Positions 1 to 11,704 of a stretch of DNA of 64,000 nucleotides are shown here, in pieces (within the stretch, counting starts at the first letter, position 1; each line of letters starts with the position of its first letter). The DNA is taken from assembly GCA_018105865.1 (NCBI GenBank), contig CM030872.1, positions 7,177,016 through 7,241,015 on the forward strand, read 5' to 3'. The stretch comes from Metaphire vulgaris. Lineage: Eukaryota > Annelida > Clitellata > Crassiclitellata > Megascolecidae. The translations under genes were made by a program, and so were the position numbers. The notes under the pieces are model-generated. The model saw nothing but the letters and a program-made list of their open reading frames with translations. It did no database searches and was not told the origin of the DNA.

Positions 1-95
1 CCCCTGCACCTAACACTTTACTTTGGCCCCCAGGGCATTCACCACTCTTTGGTACTTCACTGCTTCTGGGCGGCCTTCAACTAGGAACTACCACG

Positions 96-276
96 CAGTG
101 GCGGCTCCAGGATTCGGCAAGTGGGGGGGGGCGGTGGGTGGCAACTTCTAAGCATGGGTGCCAACCATTTGTTGAGTGGTAAGTAATAGTAAATATAGGG
201 TCTCAAGTCTCAACAGGGGACCACTGGGGGCAGGCGTTCAATAGGGGGTAGGGGCCCCCATGTGGAGCCGCCAACT
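96..276. mobile_element. hAT-like MITE, family CAGTGGCGGCTCCA
   Basis: The left end is CAGTGGCGGCTCCAGGATT and the right end GTGGAGCCGCCAACT. The 8-bp duplication CTACCACG is at 88-95 and 277-284. Size 181 bp. Confidence 0.85.
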
Positions 277-379
277 CTACCACGGACATGATTTTAGACA
301 GTGATTCTCACTCAACCATCGACCGATGCAGATGCCATCGATTGATACCCTTGAGTATTAGAAATGGTGCTATAGAAGT

Positions 380-381
380 GC

Positions 382-422
<41 letters not shown>

Positions 423-507
423 TATTATTATTATTATTATTATTAATAATAAAAATACGATTGATAACTGACTGACTTATTATTATTATTATAATTGATT
501 GAAAAAA

Positions 508-596
<89 letters not shown>
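380..596. repeat. (AAT)n/(TTA)n and (TGAT)n microsatellites
   Basis: A mirrored AAT/TTA tract spans about 383-445 and a long TGAT repeat about 508-596. Confidence 0.95.
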
Positions 597-597
<1 letters not shown>

Positions 598-1780
598 ATT
601 GATGACGATTAACAAGAATCGGCAACCGGTCCCACCCTCAGCAGCCGACGTCGGTTCCATCGCAGATGCTCGAAAAGCGTCCGCCCCAGAGTCCGTATTA
701 GTAGCACCTGACATCTGTCATTGCGCTTGCGCTGCCATGTACCGGCCCTTGGACTCGACCGCCAGGCGCCTAGTTGAACGGCACCCCACCCCCACCCGCA
801 CGGTTCATCATCTCGCAGCCGGACACGTGTCCTACCACTACCCTCCCCCACCACCCCACCACCCCGCCCGACACAATTCAATTACCACCCGCGCCGCGTT
901 CCACCCTCGGAAATCTGCAATTCCTCCACGCCATTCAGTCGGCATAATCGCAAAGGTTCTCTCTTCGCCACCCCCCCGCCTCCCGACTGGCAGTACACCA
1001 CCCCCTCTAACTGTCTAACGCAACCCGCGCGCTGGTGATAGATATATGCGGCGCTATATGTATCAGTCATAAATCGCCGAAAACCGCCGTCTGTATTCCC
1101 AAACGACCCCTCACTTGTCGGGCGTGTACCGGCGAGATCACCAGGACGCCGGGAATATTGGTAATTAACGGAATATAATTCATATTAGACATTCACGCCT
1201 TCTCCGTGGAGAAGGAACGTGAATTTATGGAACATGCATGACCTATTAAGTCAATCAGCATTTTCTCTCCCAGTCAGTCAGACATACACGCGTTGACATA
1301 GATGGAATTTAACGCAAACGACGAATGTCGCCCCATTATACAAGAATACATTTATATATCATGGCGAAAAAGGAAACCCGTAGGAGACACAGGGGAGGTT
1401 TTATTCAACCATCCATCAAAAAATGCCAATAGATGTCTCATTTCCATAGATCTCTCAATGACAGCTTATATACCGCTTATATAGCTTATATACAGTAGAG
1501 CGATGGCTATCTACTGTGCGTCCTTCTAGAATGTTTATGTTTAGGGCGATGTTTGAGTCGAACAGATCAATGAAAATATAACTTATTTGTATTTAAAGCT
1601 TTTCTTAGGTTCACCGAGAAACTCTAAAGGCTCGTAATCGATGTACCTAGAGTTTAAACTCTGATCTCTTCTGTTCTGTATGCGCCATAAAAAGAAAATG
1701 TTAAAGACTCGAAGCGGTCCAAATTTTATGCGTTTCGGCTTCAGGATTCGCTATTAGCCGAATTCAAATCGATTTGTCTG
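597..1780. other. GC/CpG-rich block then unique sequence, no gene recognised
   Basis: 597-1140 is much richer in CG than its surroundings. The open frames there are Pro/His- or Gly/Arg-rich with no recognisable domain. It could be a CpG island or an unrecognised 5' exon. 1141-1780 shows nothing identifiable. Confidence 0.4.
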
Positions 1781-1941
1781 CAGGGTTATTTCTAGGATTG
1801 TGAAATGGGGGGTGGGGAGGGTCGGTAAAATATTGGGGAGGGGGTGTTCGGGGGCTGTTTACGGTACATACCATTGTTAGATTAGGAAATTTTGGATGGT
1901 GTCGACCTCAAATGGGGGTTAGGAGGTGTAAAATATCCCTG
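1781..1941. mobile_element. hAT-like MITE, family CAGGGTTATTTCTAG
   Basis: The ends are CAGGGTTATTTCTAGG and AAAATATCCCTG. The perfect duplication TTTGTCTG is at 1773-1780 and 1942-1949. Confidence 0.88.
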
Positions 1942-2003
1942 TTTGTCTGCAAATGCGCAAGACTCGTATTAACTGCTGCTACTGCTATACTGCTGACATT
2001 CAT

Positions 2004-2045
<42 letters not shown>

Positions 2046-2136
2046 GATGTCTGCCAACTCCTCAACGGCATTAGCTACTTTAGACACTAAACGTTTCCAA
2101 TAAAGTTTTCTGGTAATTTTCTTCCTTCTTTGAGTG

Positions 2137-2315
2137 CAGTGTTTATTCTAGGCCTGTTTTGGGGATATCTTCTCCCCCCATTTTTTGAAAATCCCCCAAA
2201 AAAAAAAGACGGTAGAAATCTATATGTTGCGTCAAGGTTTTTGGGCAGACAAACCCATCCTCCCCAAACATGTAAAACTCCCTCCCCAATGTCAATGTGG
2301 CTAGAATAAACACTG
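2137..2315. mobile_element. hAT-like MITE, family CAGTGTTTATTCTAG
   Basis: The ends are CAGTGTTTATTCTAG and CTAGAATAAACACTG. The perfect duplication TTTGAGTG is at 2129-2136 and 2316-2323. Confidence 0.92.
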
Positions 2316-2323
2316 TTTGAGTG

Positions 2324-3977
2324 AAATTCCTTTCATGTTCATATCTTCTCTGATATTGTTCATCCATTTTTTCCTGGGTCTTCCTCTGCCTCTATAACCT
2401 CTATTCCCTTCCATTTGAATGTAGAGTGTAGAGGTAGAGTCCTTTGCTTTTTTTATGGTTATAGTTGCCTCCTTTCACCCATTCTATTTGACACGTCCAT
2501 GCCAGTTGAGTCTTTTCTTTCTAATTTTGTCAATGATTGTATCCTTTAGGCTGATACACTGCCTGATGTCTTCGTTACTGATCTCTTGTAGCTTCCGTTA
2601 GGTTACTCAAAAATTCTCCGTAAGTAAGTAATTTTTGTACTTGTTCAATTATAGTTGAATTTCATTTGTTTCAATTTGGACATTTCCACCTAATGTTAAG
2701 TCGAAATCTCTTGTTCATTGCTGTTTTAGTTTCTGTCTGTGCTCCATGTTTTCAGCTCACCTTAAACCTATCCATTATTTGCTGGACCATGGGACGTGTT
2801 TTAGAAAGGTACTTTTTCAATACTTTCTACTTAAAGGGGTATGCTGAAATTTAAGAACACAGTTGATCTAAATGCATTTGCAGTTCGAAAAATAACTTCT
2901 ATTCTATGTTCAGCAAAAGTATACAGTTTAAGTTTATTAATAATACCACCTGCAAAGTACTGACCGTAGATTTAATACAACTGAGTTATGTTCAATCGTC
3001 GGTCTAAGAGTCTTTAAGTGTAACATTGTCTTTGTACTCCTTACATTACATCTAAATATTACATTCAAAAATCGAGTCCAAAGACCGCTACTACTGTTGT
3101 TGTTGCTGCTGCTGCTGCTGTTACTCCATCACTACTACTACTATTACTACAACTACTACAGCTGCTACTGCTACTGCTGCTTTTTCTGTTGTTAGGGAGT
3201 TCGTGTGAGTTCCAAATTGCAGTCGGGTTTTGACGGCATTTGGTCACCGATGAATGCTACTACTAGCTGTCTCTACTGGTACTATTTTTATTACTGCTAT
3301 TAGGCCTATTATTACTCGTTAAATTACCGCTACTGTCGAGATTTATCACTACTACTATCTTGTTATGAATTAGGTTCAAATTGCAGTCGACTCGTTGTAT
3401 AATTGGCGAAAAACGGGAATTGTTGGAGGCGAGAAACAACGTGAGTGATGACCAACTCACCACGCCCGCAGACTTTGACATTTTCGACCAACCTACCTAC
3501 CCCCCTCTCTCCCCACCCCTGGTCTACACTTCACTCGCTCGAGAGGGACATAAATTGTCTCCGGCGCTGATGTCTGTTCAACTGCCTCCCAGTTTCACGG
3601 TCTAAGCCGCCAGCGGAAAATCCCCGATGAATTTGACTGCAACTTTTGCACGAAAACGAAGTGAAAATTTACAAGCTGGGCTTCGTTAAGAGTGCAGAGG
3701 GAGAACAGATCAGAGTTTCTACGCAAACGCAAAGGCGGTTAAGGTCAACATTTCAAGGAAGCTGACATACAACAAATGAGTTGTTGTCGACGATTTAAAA
3801 AATGCCAAAAAACAGCAACAACAGCGATAATAAATGATAATTAATGACAAACAACAACATCAACAACGATGAAAATTAAAAACCTGTAAAATAACACTTC
3901 ATTTTTGTCAATTTTAGGCCAAAGTTCTTTAGACGGTTAAAAATTGGAAAGACGATGGCTCTCCAAATTCACCAGAA
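2324..3977. other. Unique sequence with trinucleotide tracts, no gene recognised
   Basis: Mostly AT-rich unique DNA. A CTG/CTA-rich tract is at 3085-3180 and a somewhat GC-rich part at 3440-3620. No exon can be supported. Confidence 0.4.
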
Positions 3978-3985
3978 ATAATGAA

Positions 3986-4287
3986 CAGTGGCGGTTCCAG
4001 GATTTCTTGGCGAGGGAGGATGAAATGAATTCATTGGAAGTTGGTGGAGGGATGAAAAGAGAAAGAAAAAAATCAATAAACTTTGTCGAAAAAGATCGAC
4101 AAAAGGGAATTATTTTTTCCTAATTTTACTACACTTTTACCGAAAATTTGGTTGACAAGCAAAAAAGGCCATCCTCAGTTTTCCCCGTAGTTTTACTAGA
4201 CCTTTAGCCAAAAATAGGTTTGACAAGCAAAAAAAGAAGTCCGGTGGGGTGTATTCCAACTCATCCCCACGTGGAACCGCCACTGCT
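3986..4287. mobile_element. hAT-like MITE, family CAGTGGCGGTTCCA
   Basis: The ends are CAGTGGCGGTTCCA and TGGAACCGCCACTG(CT). ATAATGAA flanks at 3978-3985 and 4288-4295. A second copy is at 59827-60110. Confidence 0.85.
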
Positions 4288-4682
4288 ATAATGAAGGCAT
4301 CGATGTGTACGCTTCATTCTGAATATATCTGAGAAACTGGAGTTTTACGCCACTTTTACGATGACCGATAATTCTAGAAGGGGTGGGGTGAAGTGGCTAC
4401 GTTATGCTATACCAGGGTCAGTTTCAATTTCCGCATGGTTGGCGCTGGCATTTGAATCAACCGCTGGAGTCATTGTCGACGATTTAAAAATATAAAAAAC
4501 CACCAGAAACAACAACACCCCAAATATATTATAATCTTGAACTTCTATAGCGCCACTTCATAATGCACAGAAGCATCAGCCGATGGCACACCAAATCAAA
4601 ATAATTCAAAATCCATGTTGATCATAATTATGCACTTTTATAGTAGGCCTACCATTTAACACTCTAAATATATCAATCGATG

Positions 4683-4812
4683 GGGCGGAAGATGGCAGAG
4701 TGGGTTACGTGCTGGAGCGTCAGGCTGACGGAGCGGGTTCAAGCCCCGTTAGTGACCCTAGTGGCTTTCACACAGGCAGTAAGGCCTTCTAAGCCACTTT
4801 AAATCATGCTAA
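4683..4812 (+). mobile_element. tRNA-derived SINE, family A
   Basis: An A-box-like TGGCAGAGTGG (4693-4703) and a B box GGTTCAAGCCC (4736-4746) have tRNA spacing. The tail CTTTCACACAGGCAGTAAGG continues to CACTTTAAATCATGC. The other copies are at 36727, 45412 and 61992. It is inserted inside another interspersed repeat (4540-5230). Confidence 0.8.
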
Positions 4813-4908
4813 GTAAGTTTAAGATGGTGCTTCAAATTCCTCAGCAAAAGACCGGGGTCATTCCAGGAATCAATCGGTGAGAAAGCGAGGCAGAGCTATG
4901 GAGGACAT

Positions 4909-5084
4909 CAGTGTTCTATACAGGCCTGTTCTGGGGAGCTTTCCCCAAAGCCTCATCACCCACAAATCCCAGCACTTACACAAATATTGCATTAAACTCT
5001 GTGTCTTCCCCTCCAGCCATGTCAATTCCCCCAATAATTAGGGCTTCAATCCCCCCAAAGGTCTGGAGTCTGGATAGAACACTG
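4909..5084. mobile_element. hAT-like MITE, family CAGTGTTTATTCTAG
   Basis: The ends are CAGTGTTCTATACAGG and CTGGATAGAACACTG. The flanks GAGGACAT and GAGGATAT agree at 7 of 8. It is inserted in the interspersed repeat at 4540-5230. Confidence 0.85.
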
Positions 5085-5307
5085 GAGGATATGCTAATTT
5101 AGAGAGCTAGGTTTTTAGTCTAAATCGGAAACTACTCAATTCTTTGGAAGATCTGACGGCCGAGGGAAGGAAGGGAGTTCCGTGTTTTTATCTGAGGCAG
5201 GATGCACGGTACAAGGACGAATGTTTAAAAAATAGACATCTTCCCCAAAATGGAACACAAAAAATTTATTGGACGGAATTTGAATTAAGTACAATTCACG
5301 AAGTATA

Positions 5308-5490
5308 CAGTGGCGGCTCCACAGGGGGCCAGGGGCCCGTGCCCTCCCTATTGAGTTCCTGCCCCAGTGGCCCCCCTGTTGGGACCCTATACTTAATACA
5401 ACATACCTAACAACAACTGGTTGCCCCCCCGTGATTAGAAGTTGCCACCCCCGACGACCCCCTACTTGCCAAATCCTGGAGCCGCCACTG
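5308..5490. mobile_element. hAT-like MITE, family CAGTGGCGGCTCCA
   Basis: The ends CAGTGGCGGCTCCA and TGGAGCCGCCACTG are exact inverse complements. The perfect 8-bp duplication GAAGTATA is at 5300-5307 and 5491-5498. Confidence 0.92.
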
Positions 5491-5498
5491 GAAGTATA

Positions 5499-5880
5499 GG
5501 ATAGCAGACATACGAACGGCTACTTCTACACGGACATCCGACCGACGACTATACGATCCCCCAGTCGAGCGAGTTTCCAAAACGATGGAATCATCAGGGG
5601 CCCAGTTATACGGAGACGGCGAGAACCAGTTAATTCCTCCACCTCCTCCTCCTCCTCCTCCTCCTCCTCCTCCTCCTCCTCCTCCTCCACATCGAAATAA
5701 ATAGTTCGGGCGCGGATGAAGAGGAGCAGCTGCGGCGGCGGTGAAGCGGTCGCCCGCTTGACGATAGGCGACGGAGCTTTTTCACGATGAGTTGCCAAAA
5801 AACCCCGATTCGACAAACATCGCATGCAACCATCACATCAGAGACGATACGATCGCCATCTGGCGACAGAAGACACCGAA
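5499..5880. other. CpG-rich segment with (CTC)n
   Basis: CG-rich unique sequence around a (CTC)n tract at 5637-5688. Frames through it are repeat translations. No gene is supported. Confidence 0.4.
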
Positions 5881-5939
5881 TATAGGCCTACACAATACTG
5901 TACTGTACATGTATGCATCCATGTATAGGTTTCTCTTGT

Positions 5940-5943
5940 ATAC

Positions 5944-6002
<59 letters not shown>

Positions 6003-6078
6003 TAAACATGTATATACGTAAATATATATAGTATGTAGGTATATATGTGCATATTATTATGTCTTTCAACTGTTTTCG

Positions 6079-6134
<56 letters not shown>

Positions 6135-6312
6135 TCGTATATACAGTATGTCTTCATAATATACATACATAGTTACATACTGTATATACGTGTATATATA
6201 TGTATATATGTTCGAAAACAGTTGAGAAAGAAAGACATATATATATATACGCATATATGTACATTGTATATATGCGTATATATAGGCCCTATCTCAACTG
6301 TTTTCGAACGTG
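5940..6312. repeat. (TA)n tracts with inverted CAACTGTTTTCGAAC words
   Basis: Two long (TA)n runs (5944-5990, 6081-6132). CAACTGTTTTCGAACA occurs forward near 6067, reversed near 6209 and forward again near 6294. Confidence 0.85.
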
Positions 6313-6717
6313 TAAATCCAGAGAGATCAGTAATTTTAACAATTTATACATAAATTCCATACCGTTAGGCATGTATTGTATATAAATGGGTATGTCTGAG
6401 TGTGTGTAAGTGGACATGCACACATAGGTATGAAGCCTATACATGGACGTACACATTAGCATGTATATGTATGTTGGATTGTTGGTATTTATAAGTATAG
6501 ACTATTGTATTTCGATGGTGTTATTACAGTTATTACAGTTATTACAGACAGTTTCAGAAGACCTAAGTAAGGTATATAGTGTATAAATTAAAATACGAAG
6601 GTACATCAGAACAGAAATGGACATTGGTCAATTATTTAAAACCCAACCAACCATGATTCAGACCACCTTACCCACCAAAGCAATAGAGCTACTTGGACCA
6701 TCCCAACCCAACCCAAC

Positions 6718-6892
6718 TAGGGTTATTTCTTGAATTATCAATTTGGGGAGTATCGGTAAATTCTGGGGTCCCCTGTCCAAAAAGTCTGACAAGCAAAAAA
6801 AGGTCATCCCATAGCTGAGATTGGGGGCGTTGGGGAGTGTCTGTCTCAAATTGGAGGATATAGAAGGTGTTAGGGGTGCAAAAATATCCCTG
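6718..6892. mobile_element. hAT-like MITE, family CAGGGTTATTTCTAG
   Basis: AGGGTTATTTCTTGAATT at the left and GCAAAAATATCCCTG at the right. The flanks are both within CCCAACC repeats, so the duplication cannot be judged. Confidence 0.75.
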
Positions 6893-7573
6893 AACCAACC
6901 CACCGTAATACATTAAAATTTCTTAAACCGGTTATAATTTCCAGATTGTCTGAAAATTCATATAATTTTACAAATTGAAAATTCATCAATAAAATAGATT
7001 ATGTGGCAAAGTGTCGAAATTATTAACCCTTTCACTACCAATGACTCCATATAAAGTCATATCCATAACTATATAATTAATTACTATTTTAATTAAAAAT
7101 TGTGCTTAGGTGTCTAATGGCTTTCCATTTGCTTCAGTTTTCACTTTAAACTTTTTTTACAAAAATTAAATCAGCAGTGGAAGGGTTAACAGTCTCCGTG
7201 AGGCTGGCATGACCAACTGCATGTGCAGATGTATGGTTATAGTTACGAAGTGAGGCACGACTTTCCCAGCGAATCGTATAATCGTATATTTCCCAGTGAC
7301 CATTAAATGAACAGTGAACAGTGAACAACCGTAAACATTTTGCATTAAACTATCAACCATAAAAACATGATCTACAGTATATTCTGTCCACAACCCAACC
7401 AACGATGCTGATCATTTTCTAACCCAACTCAACCCAACCCTTGGGTTGACCCAACCCATGTCCATGTCTGCGTCAGAATATCGAAGCAAAGCAAACGGTA
7501 GTATTGTATTCTCTGTCTCTGTCATTGTCCCTGTCTATCTGTCTGTCTCTGTCTGTCCCTGTCTATCTGTCTG

Positions 7574-7766
7574 CAGTGTCTTATCTAGACTCCAGGACTT
7601 TTGGGGGGAAATTGAGGCTTTCGAAGGGGGGAATAGACTTGGTTGGAGGGGAAAAGACACAGTTCAATGCAAAATTTGTGTAAGTGCTGGGATTTTGTGT
7701 GTGCGGGGGGATTTTGAGGTTTTTGAGGGAAAATCTCCTCTCATAACAGGCCTGTATGAAACACTG
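7574..7766. mobile_element. hAT-like MITE, family CAGTGTTTATTCTAG, in a CTGT microsatellite
   Basis: The ends are CAGTGTCTTATCTAG and CTGTATGAAACACTG. The flanks TCTGTCTG match, but both lie in a (CTGT)n tract, so the duplication is not independent proof. Confidence 0.75.
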
Positions 7767-7968
7767 TCTGTCTGTCCATTTGTATGTCTGTCTGTGCGTC
7801 TGTCTGTCAAATGAAGATAAATCAGTATGAAATGACCAAATGATTCCAAACACTCAGTCCAATTCAATGCAAAAGTACCGTAGCAGCCAAATTTCACTTA
7901 TTTCAGAATCGGGTTCTCGCACTACTGCACTCATTATTATAGTCGTTGTGCGTACCCATACCCACGGC

Positions 7969-8173
7969 CAGTGGCTACTCCACATGGGGGACCCTGGGGT
8001 CCGTGCCCCCCCCCCTATTGAATGCCTGGCCCCAATGGCCCTTCTGTTGGGACCCTATACTTAACATACCCAGGATACCCTATACTTACATACCTATCAA
8101 TAAATGGTTGGCTCCATGTTTAGAAGTTGCTACTCGAAAAGGCCCCACCTGCCAAATCCTGGAGCCGCTACTG
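7969..8173. mobile_element. hAT-like MITE, family CAGTGGCGGCTCCA
   Basis: The ends are CAGTGGCTACTCCA and TGGAGCCGCTACTG. The flanks are CCCACGGC and CCGACGGC (7 of 8). Confidence 0.8.
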
Positions 8174-8729
8174 CCGACGGCACTGTCTTTGTCGCCGTCA
8201 TCATCATCGTCGTCGTCGTCGTCATTATCATCAGTGTGTCGTTGCCATTCGTCACTTGTCGCGAGGAGTTGCTTTGCGTGACAGAACACGGGAGAGTGAC
8301 CGCCAAAGAATTCTCAACGTTTCTTTCGCACGAAAGTTTCCCTCTCTCTGTCATCGGAGGGTGGACAATTCTGCAACCGCCAAAAATATCCTTGCAGGGA
8401 AGAGGAAGTGGGATAATTTCTCACGGGGGACTTTGCCGTCGTGCCACCACCAGCATGTCCAGAACACCAACGTAGCAGACGTTGGCACCATCTTCCTCCT
8501 CCTTCTCCTCCTTCTCCTCCTTCTCCTCCTTCTCTTTTTCGTTCGATCCGTCCTTCCTTCCACCGTGGCACGTCACGTGACGTCGTGATGACGTAAATGA
8601 TGTTCACTTCCGGCCACATTGTTTGACGCCCGGTTCTGGCACCGGAGGTCGCCACCGGCAAACGGACGACGTGAACAGGGGAGGCAGTGACACAGACAGG
8701 CGGACAGACGGACAGAGATAGAGAGAGAC

Positions 8730-8760
<31 letters not shown>

Positions 8761-8770
8761 TTGTTAATTG
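8174..8770. promoter_or_regulatory. CpG-rich block with E-box and CRE-like sites, candidate promoter
   Basis: GC-rich unique DNA with CACGTCACGTGACGTCGTGA at about 8568-8587 and GATGACGTAAAT just after: an E-box CACGTG and several TGACGT half sites together. No transcription unit is identified next to it. It ends in (GACA)n. Confidence 0.3.
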
Positions 8771-8854
8771 AGACGTCTACGCTGAATAATAGACACCCGA
8801 GAGATACGCCAGCCTCACACCAGTGGCTGCGCTACTGTAGCAGAGGTACGGAGG

Positions 8855-9104
8855 CAGTGGCGGCTCCAGGATTTGGCAAGTGGGCGGGGGAGTGGCGTTT
8901 GGGTGACAACTTCCAAGCAGGGGGGCCAACTATTTTTCATAAATCAGCATATAGGGAAGAATATAACCTTCGATCAGTGGCGAATCCACATGGGGCGATA
9001 GGGGCCTGTGTCCCCTATTGAATGCCTGCCCCCTCCAGTGGCCCCTCTGTTGGGACCCTATACTTACTACTACATGCCTATCAACAAATGGTTGCCCCCC
9101 AACG
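8855..9104. mobile_element. Composite of two hAT-like MITEs, family CAGTGGCGGCTCCA
   Basis: One copy starts at 8855 (CAGTGGCGGCTCCAGGATTT) and breaks off. A second, opposite copy starts at 8976 (CAGTGGCGAATCCACATGG) and ends in a SINE-C head fragment near 9105. Confidence 0.65.
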
Positions 9105-9134
9105 TTGTTACCACTCTGCTAACTTTCCCGCCGT

Positions 9135-9241
9135 AACGAGTACTCGGTTAAAACATATGCTCGGTTATAACGAATACTCGGTTATAACGAATACTCGGTT
9201 ATAACGAATACTCGGTTATAACGAATACTCGGTTATAGCGC
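9135..9241. repeat. 17-bp minisatellite
   Basis: TACTCGGTTATAACGAA recurs with starts near 9174, 9191, 9208 and 9225, with looser copies before. It follows a SINE-C head fragment. Confidence 0.85.
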
Positions 9242-9529
9242 AGGCAATGTGCGGTTCTGAAAATATGAGCAATTATCTTGTTATGTGATCGCTAGAATTT
9301 GCTCGAATCTTGTCGGCACCCAACTAATGCAATTGTCTCACGATGAGCGACAGTTTTGGGGTCTTCTTAGCCAACTCGAATCAGAAATAATTTGGTATGT
9401 GGGATCTGATCCGATTATAGGCGATTTTTTTAAAAATCTGCTTCTATAAATGTAGAGGCAGGCGGCTGAAAATTTGAATCTGCACGCGTGTCTTTATTCG
9501 CTTTCTTCATAAAGCAGTCTCAGAGAAAA

Positions 9530-9591
9530 ATGCTTGGACTGTATTAAATGCAAACCTAAATGTGACTAGTCCAGTTTTTTGCGCCACCCCG
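9530..9591. mobile_element. mariner-like MITE, left end degraded
   Basis: The centre and right arm (GTCCAGTTTTTTGCGCCACC) match 51840-51914. The left arm is degraded. Confidence 0.65.
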
Positions 9592-10018
9592 TAGTCATCC
9601 TCAGGCAGTGGAATTTAAATCTCCAACCCCTCATCAATTACTTATACCAATGGGTCACTCAAAATGCCCTTTGAACCTTCGACCCGCGTGTACCATGACC
9701 CATGGGTCATCGACAATTACAGTAATACAGTGGCGTAGCCAGGATTTTCCGAAGGGGGGCTATGGTTCCCATGATCTCCAAATTCGGAAGATTTTGATCA
9801 TTCCATGATTTGATTAATACGGACAAATCCGGACAGGCAAAAAAGGTCATCAGTTATTATTATTATGCTTCAATAACTTTGTCCCTGATCTTATCTCTTC
9901 TTGAAATTCCTAACATTCATCTTAAACATGCCATTTCAAAGGTAAATATCTTTCTTTCATCTTCTTTCTTCATCTTCCAGCATTCGAATCCGTTCATCAA
10001 GATTAAAATATCTGCTCA

Positions 10019-10467
10019 GGGACTGTCCATAAATGACGTCACGCATTTAGGGGAGGAGTTCAAACATTTGTGACGACGTATGACGACGGAGAGAGGGGGA
10101 GGAGGTTTCCAGAAATGTGACGTCACATAATGACTAAATATTTCTATTTGTACCGCAGTGCCATGTTACCGCAAAGCTGAATGTATTTTACACTTATAAT
10201 TCATTTTTAAAGAAGAATGTGAGAAAGTTTCTGAATATCGCTTCAACTATAATAATTATAATGAGTATTTTCAAACAAATTCATTGCAATACCCGCTTCA
10301 TTCAAGAAATAAGTGAATTGAAACATTAATTTTGACGTTAAAAAGATGGGGGGTCAACGCGTTGTGACGTCATCTTTTAGAGGGTCTGACTTTTTGTGAG
10401 GACTTGTCACGAAGGGAAGAGGTCAAAAAGCCGCCAAAATCGCGTGACGTCATTTATGGACGGCCCC
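10019..10467. mobile_element. DNA element with GGGACTGTCCATAAATGACG termini
   Basis: GGGACTGTCCATAAATGACG and CGTCATTTATGGACGGCCCC are inverted over about 26 bp. No coding sequence is seen inside. Partial relatives occur at 21582 and, inverted, at 23923-23947. Confidence 0.75.
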
Positions 10468-10987
10468 TTAGGATCGCACATATTAGAAAAGTTAAATGGT
10501 TCGTTCTGAACGGAAATCACTTGCGTCAGGCGAGAAAATTTCTTTAATTGAATTTTTGTTTGAAAATGAGTTTGGCCTAAATGCCTATAGTTGCAAAAAT
10601 TCGTGCTTTAAGAAAAATAGAATTTCAATATTTTTTACCCTATATACAATAGAGGATCTCGTATGTTTCTAGTTGTTAACACCAGGTGGCAGTTCATCCT
10701 AATTTTCAATCATCGACTAGTCTTAGCTCTAACCAACTTCCTATTTTTAATCTTTCACTGGAGACTGTTCATTGGTACAGGCCCCCACGTATAAAGAAAT
10801 ATAAATTCTCACACCCAAACTATAATTTAAGTACGTGCAATTATTATCGTCCGCAAAACGCTATTGTGGTCTTTTCGACTTACAGTTGCACAAATGCAAA
10901 AAATATGTCCAGTATTTGTAGTTTATATTGCATTTGAGTTGCTTTAACACGTGTCTGATTGCAACCATATCCACAGTGGTCTGTAGG

Positions 10988-11163
10988 CAGGGATATTTCT
11001 ACAGCCCCCTAACACTCCCCAAACCTCCATTTTGAGACCGACACCCCAACACCCCCCAATCGCAGCTATGGGATGACCTTTTCTTTGCTTGTCAGACTTT
11101 TTTGACAGGGGACTCCCAGAATTTACCGACACCCCCAAATTGATAATCCTAGAAATAACCATG
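10988..11163. mobile_element. hAT-like MITE, family CAGGGTTATTTCTAG
   Basis: The left end is CAGGGATATTTCTACAG and the right end CCTAGAAATAACCATG. The perfect duplication TCTGTAGG is at 10980-10987 and 11164-11171. It lies 11 bp before the MITE at 11183. Confidence 0.88.
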
Positions 11164-11182
11164 TCTGTAGGTCTGTCTCGCT

Positions 11183-11368
11183 CAGTGTTTTATCCAGGCC
11201 TGTTAGGCGTGGGAGAGAGTCCTTCTCCAAAATCTCAAAATCCCCCCCCCACACACACACAATTTCAGCACTGACACAAATTTTTGCAGTGAACTACTGT
11301 ATGTCTCTCCCCTCTCCAGCCAAGTCGATTTTCCTCCTATGACCTGGAGTCTGGATAAAAAAACACTG
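11183..11368. mobile_element. hAT-like MITE, family CAGTGTTTATTCTAG
   Basis: The ends are CAGTGTTTTATCCAGG and CTGGATAAAAAAACACTG. The perfect duplication GTCTCGCT is at 11175-11182 and 11369-11376. Confidence 0.9.
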
Positions 11369-11524
11369 GTCTCGCTGTCTTGCTGCTGTCTTGCTGCTGT
11401 CTCGCATGAGTGGTCCGATTGGTCTTCAGAGAATCGACTATCGGTAGGCGGTAGCCGATGTATGGTATGTCATGTATACAAACAAAATGCAACTTAGCGC
11501 GCTGTGCATGTGCATGTATGTGAT

Positions 11525-11558
<34 letters not shown>

Positions 11559-11704
11559 GCGTATCATCAAGTGTTCGTTCGCCAGTCACATTGACATTTT
11601 CCAGTAAAAAGATTACAAGCAAAAAAATCCTCAATGAGTTCTTGGCAATCGATTTTGTTCCAATGATCCTATTAACCCCCCCCCCCCAAGAGTCATCCTC
11701 AGGG

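Larger units (their letters stand above)
4540..5230. repeat. Unclassified interspersed repeat, split by a SINE and a MITE
   Basis: TGCACTTTTATAG, TATCAATCGATGG, AAAGACC-GG-TC-TTCCAG-ATCAATC and TTGGAAGATCTGAC occur in the same order at 13371-13590. A reversed end is at 300-385. This copy is interrupted by SINE-A and by the MITE at 4909. Confidence 0.65.

Noticed and set aside
593..1018. 141-codon Pro/His-rich frame
   Set aside because: Open because the block is GC-rich; no signal, domain or splice support.
4683..4760. True tRNA gene at SINE-A
   Set aside because: The same sequence occurs four times with a shared LINE-type tail, so it is a SINE.
5833..6353. Tyr/Ile-rich frames
   Set aside because: Translations of (TA)n tracts.
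7946..8588. Frames of 110-153 codons on the + strand
   Set aside because: They run across a MITE and a trinucleotide tract and show no domain; only a possible regulatory role is kept.
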